Below are positions 5,564 to 8,054 of a DNA stretch of 8,054 nucleotides, one piece after another. The DNA comes from an uncultured cyanobacterium (lineage in GTDB: Bacteria > Cyanobacteriota > Cyanobacteriia > Phormidesmidales > Phormidesmidaceae). Both the position numbers and the translations under genes were made by a program. The notes below the pieces were generated by a model. That model ran no database searches and was not told the origin of the DNA. It saw nothing but the letters and a program-made list of their open reading frames with translations. The stretch spans positions 1-8,054 of the forward strand of contig CALHGI010000469.1 in NCBI GenBank assembly GCA_938029995.1, given 5' to 3'. How positions within the stretch are numbered: the stretch's first letter is position 1; every line of letters starts with the position of its first letter.

Positions 5564-5986
5564 ATGCTAAGGATTTCAAACCAGGTGGCGATTCCTGAGG
5601 GTGAGATTGAGTTGCAGGCGGTGCGATCGCAAGGCGCAGGCGGCCAAAATGTAAACAAAGTAGCCACTGCCATCCATCTTCGCTTCAATATCCCAGCCTC
5701 ATCTTTACCAGAACGCTACAAAACCCGATTACTCGCCCTAAACGATAGCCGCATTACAAAAGACGGCGTCATCCATATCAAATCCCAAACTCACCGCACC
5801 CAGCTCCGCAATAAAACCGATGCCCTAGAGCGACTCCAGCAACTGATTCAGGCAGCCATCGTCATACCCAAAAAACGAAAACCCACCAAACCCAGCAAAG
5901 CCGCAAAAAAAAGACGTCTCGACAGCAAAACCAAACGCAGTCGACAAAAAGAATCACGGGGTCGCGTCCGTTATGAAGACGATTAG
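5564..5986 (+). CDS. arfB: Alternative ribosome-rescue factor / peptidyl-tRNA hydrolase ArfB (YaeJ)
   Basis: ArfB enters ribosomes stalled at the 3' end of a broken mRNA and hydrolyses the peptidyl-tRNA ester, freeing the ribosome without a stop codon. The 140-residue protein is one release-factor class I catalytic domain followed by a basic tail, the family's normal size. The catalytic GGQ lies at 26-28 inside RSQGAGGQNVNK (21-32), and the domain continues through IHLRFNI and TKDGVIHIKSQTHRTQLRN (65-83). The tail at about 103-135 (IPKKRKPTKPSKAAKKRR and onward) is rich in Lys and Arg; in ArfB this part sits in the empty mRNA channel. It lacks the codon-recognition domains of RF1 and RF2. A HIP1 octamer is at 5623-5630. 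The stop TAG is two bases from the convergent uvrC stop. An in-frame GTG at 5546 is the alternative start. Confidence 0.93.
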   Translation: MLRISNQVAIPEGEIELQAVRSQGAGGQNVNKVATAIHLRFNIPASSLPERYKTRLLALNDSRITKDGVIHIKSQTHRTQLRNKTDALERLQQLIQAAIVIPKKRKPTKPSKAAKKRRLDSKTKRSRQKESRGRVRYEDD

Positions 5987-5988
5987 CA

Positions 5989-7917
5989 TCACGCTAACTC
6001 TGGGTGGAAGTACTCATAAATCTGTTGAGCTAACTGAGGCCCAATGCCCGACACCGTCGTCAACCGATCTACACTCGCCTCACGGATATAATCAATCGAA
6101 CGAAACTCAGCCAGCAAAACCTTTTGCCGATGGTGACCCAGCCCCGGAATTTCACTTAAACGGGAACGCCGCATCCGATCCGTACGTTTTTTACGATGGA
6201 AACTAACCGCAAAACGGTGGGCCTCATCCCGCAAACGACGCAGCAATTGCACCCCCGGCTGTTCTGAGTCCGTAGGCAATGGAATCGACTCCCCAGGCAA
6301 AAAGATTTCCTCGCGCTTCTTCGCCAAACTCACCACATTTAGCTCACTCAGCAAGTTCAGTTCCTTGAGCACCGCCACCACCGCCGACAGCTGCCCCTTA
6401 CCCCCATCAATCATCACCAAATCTGGCCAGTCCGAGTTACCAACACGTTCCTTAGACGGATCGTCCGCATACTTACGAAACCGCCGCCGAATGACCTCCG
6501 CCATACTGGCAAAGTCATCGGAATGACCGCTAGTTACCTTAGGATTTTTAATCTTGTAATGGCGATAGTGCTGCTTAGCAGGCAAACCATCCACAAACAC
6601 CACCTGGGACGCCACCGCATCAGAACCTTGAATGTGGGAAATATCGTACCCCTCAATGCGTTTAGGCTGTCCCGGCAGATCCACAATCTCAGCCAAATCC
6701 TGCATGGCCTGATTATTCCGATCCGCAAACCGCTGGGTACGGGCCAGCTCATACTGGGCATTACGCTCCACCATTTCCACCAGTTCAGCCTTCGTCTGGC
6801 GCTGGGGGACTTCGATCGTCACCTTGCGCCCCCTCTGCTGGGTGAGAAATTCAGCCAAAATATCTGCTTCTGGCAACGGATGCTGCACCATAATCTCACT
6901 GGGAATTTCCACCGCATCCACCTTAGGGTAATGCTCCTCTAGCACCCGCTGAAGGATTTGCCCCGGTGTTCCCGACTCAGTCTCCGCCACAAACCCCAAA
7001 CGCCCCACTAAACGCCCCGCTCGGATCTGAAACAACTGAATACAGGTGTGCTGATCGTCTCCAGACAGGGCAATGGCATCCCGCGAAATCGTGTCATCGG
7101 GCAGCGCTACTTTTTGATGGGCACTGAGGGTTTGCAACCCACGAATTTGATCTCGCAAACGAGCCGCCTGCTCAAAGTTGAGCTTTTCAGCCGCCTTCTC
7201 CATCTGAGCGACCAAGATCGACTCTAGTTCATGCCCCCGTCCCTGAAAAACCATGGCCACCTTCTGGATAATCCGATGGTAGTCATCCGGCGTAATCAGC
7301 GCCTGACACACCCCAGGACATTGACCAATGTCATAATTCAAGCAAGGACGATCCCGAAACAACGGTTGGCGTCGTTGTCGCAGCGGAAAGATTTTCTTAG
7401 CAATGTGGAGTGTTCGACGCAGCAACCCCGTATCCACATAGGGACCGTAATAGCGATCTTTCTTAGTCTTCTTACGCCGCTTCCGGGTAATAAAAATCCT
7501 AGGGTAGTCCTCGGACCAGGTAATGCACAGGTAAGGATATTTTTTATCATCCTTAAGCAGCACATTAAAGTAAGGCTGATGCTGCTTAATTAGATTGGCC
7601 TCTAAAGCCAGGGCCTCCGCCTCGGTGTCCGTGACAATAAACTCAATATCGACCACCTGGGTCACCATCACCGCGATGCGGGGCGCATGGTGATTTGAGT
7701 CCCTAAAGTAGGAGCGCACACGATTGCGCAGGCTTTTTGACTTACCGATATAGAGAATTTGATCATCCCCATCGCGCATAAAATAAACGCCTGGTTCCTG
7801 GGGAATTTCCTTAAGTCGAGCGTCCAAACGCTCAGGGTCCTTAAGCAGTGTCATTGCAGCAGCGGCAGAAGGCACTAACAGTCTTTCCTGTCCGGGTGGT
7901 ATGTTTCCATTTTGCAT
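5989..7917 (-). CDS. uvrC: UvrABC system protein C, excinuclease subunit
   Basis: UvrC makes both incisions, 3' then 5', around a bulky DNA lesion marked by UvrA and UvrB in nucleotide excision repair. The 642 residues are full length. The N-terminal GIY-YIG nuclease spans about 36-115: GVY (43-45), [11 protein letters not shown] (56-66), metal-binding Glu near 106. A Cys-rich stretch [14 protein letters not shown] lies at 191-204. The UVR domain that contacts UvrB is at about 231-264. The C-terminal RNase H-like nuclease carries D425 (GYDISH), D504 (IDGGKGQ) and H567 (DEAHRF). Two helix-hairpin-helix repeats end the protein (about 588-637). The ATG at 7917 is supported by GGAGG six bases upstream; ATG at codon 22 ([10 protein letters not shown]) is the alternative. 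Unlike E. coli UvrC as I recall it, the first of four cluster cysteines is missing. The stop TGA is two bases from the arfB stop. Confidence 0.98.
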   Translation of the reverse strand: MQNGNIPPGQERLLVPSAAAAMTLLKDPERLDARLKEIPQEPGVYFMRDGDDQILYIGKSKSLRNRVRSYFRDSNHHAPRIAVMVTQVVDIEFIVTDTEAEALALEANLIKQHQPYFNVLLKDDKKYPYLCITWSEDYPRIFITRKRRKKTKKDRYYGPYVDTGLLRRTLHIAKKIFPLRQRRQPLFRDRPCLNYDIGQCPGVCQALITPDDYHRIIQKVAMVFQGRGHELESILVAQMEKAAEKLNFEQAARLRDQIRGLQTLSAHQKVALPDDTISRDAIALSGDDQHTCIQLFQIRAGRLVGRLGFVAETESGTPGQILQRVLEEHYPKVDAVEIPSEIMVQHPLPEADILAEFLTQQRGRKVTIEVPQRQTKAELVEMVERNAQYELARTQRFADRNNQAMQDLAEIVDLPGQPKRIEGYDISHIQGSDAVASQVVFVDGLPAKQHYRHYKIKNPKVTSGHSDDFASMAEVIRRRFRKYADDPSKERVGNSDWPDLVMIDGGKGQLSAVVAVLKELNLLSELNVVSLAKKREEIFLPGESIPLPTDSEQPGVQLLRRLRDEAHRFAVSFHRKKRTDRMRRSRLSEIPGLGHHRQKVLLAEFRSIDYIREASVDRLTTVSGIGPQLAQQIYEYFHPELA

Positions 7918-7923
7918 AGAAAT

Positions 7924-7928
7924 CCTCC
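7924..7928 (-). promoter_or_regulatory. Shine-Dalgarno GGAGG of uvrC
   Basis: On the minus strand GGGGAGGAT precedes the ATG at 7917 with six bases between GGAGG and the start codon. This supports the longer N-terminus over the internal ATG at codon 22. Confidence 0.7.
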
Positions 7929-7939
7929 CCCCATCGCAG

Positions 7940-7945
7940 AATATA
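7940..7945 (-). promoter_or_regulatory. Candidate -10 element of the uvrC promoter
   Basis: TATATT on the minus strand matches the TATAAT consensus at five of six positions and lies 22 bases upstream of the ATG. The hexamer 17 bases further upstream (CTTAAA) matches TTGACA at only three positions. The remaining sequence to 8054 holds no gene; it has an 8-bp inverted repeat (GTTCTAAC 7969-7976, GTTAGAAC 8008-8015) and a repeated CCCCCATCG (7928-7936, 8000-8008). Confidence 0.35.
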
Positions 7946-7968
7946 GGCCTTCCTAAGAGAAATTTAAG

Positions 7969-8015
7969 GTTCTAACCAAAATGAATTAATGGAGCCTATC
8001 CCCCATCGTTAGAAC
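7969..8015. repeat. 8-bp inverted repeat upstream of uvrC
   Basis: GTTCTAAC (7969-7976) and GTTAGAAC (8008-8015) are perfect reverse complements with 31 bases between them, located about 50-100 bases upstream of the uvrC start. The spacing is long for a single regulator site. Two bound dimers or chance are both possible. Confidence 0.3.
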
Positions 8016-8054
8016 ATCCTTAACAAACCCTGCTGCCCCACCAACACTTCGCGC

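Noticed and set aside
3327..5630. GCGATCGC octamers at 3327-3334 and 5623-5630 as regulatory sites
   Set aside because: They are HIP1 sequences, abundant throughout many cyanobacterial genomes, and both lie in coding DNA.
6523..6942. Open frame of 139 codons on the plus strand opposite uvrC, and similar frames opposite other genes
   Set aside because: These are shadows of well-supported genes, with no ribosome-binding sites and composition unlike real proteins.
8000..8030. Possible cyanobacterial LexA box near AGAACATCC upstream of uvrC
   Set aside because: Only one half matches the RGTACNNNDGTWCB pattern as I remember it; the second half-site is absent.

Overview
The window looks like a chromosomal segment of a cyanobacterium, possibly a filamentous Leptolyngbya-like lineage; the genus is a guess. 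The grounds are two HIP1 octamers (GCGATCGC at 3327-3334 and 5623-5630), an ECF sigma factor resembling cyanobacterial SigG, the cyanobacterial look of the UvrC and ABC-2 permease sequences, and moderate GC coding DNA with an AT-rich spacer. No tRNA, rRNA, CRISPR array, insertion sequence or phage gene was seen.

Layout. Positions 1-1349 (+): the 3' end of secF, a small two-pass membrane protein, and a RimJ/RimL-like GNAT acetyltransferase, closely spaced and probably one transcript. Positions 1283-5490 (-): in transcription order, an ABC-2 permease (COG4587-like), a 450-base AT-rich spacer, the SigG-like sigma factor, a second ABC-2 permease (COG3694-like), and a lipoprotein sugar-binding protein of the AglE/GgtB type. 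The last gene runs tail-to-tail into the acetyltransferase gene and overlaps it by 67 bases. Positions 5564-5986 (+): arfB, a ribosome-rescue peptidyl-tRNA hydrolase. Positions 5989-7917 (-): full-length uvrC, tail-to-tail with arfB with two bases between the stops. Positions 7918-8054 are the uvrC upstream region.

How the genes relate. The two ABC-2 permeases are the two membrane halves expected of one exporter, but the sigma factor sits between them and no ATPase is present. The sugar-binding lipoprotein lacks its import permeases here. Protein translocation (SecF), ribosome rescue (ArfB) and excision repair (UvrC) are housekeeping functions. I see no clearly new system. The least explained parts are the palindrome-rich noncoding DNA on both sides of the sigma factor gene and the gene order around it.
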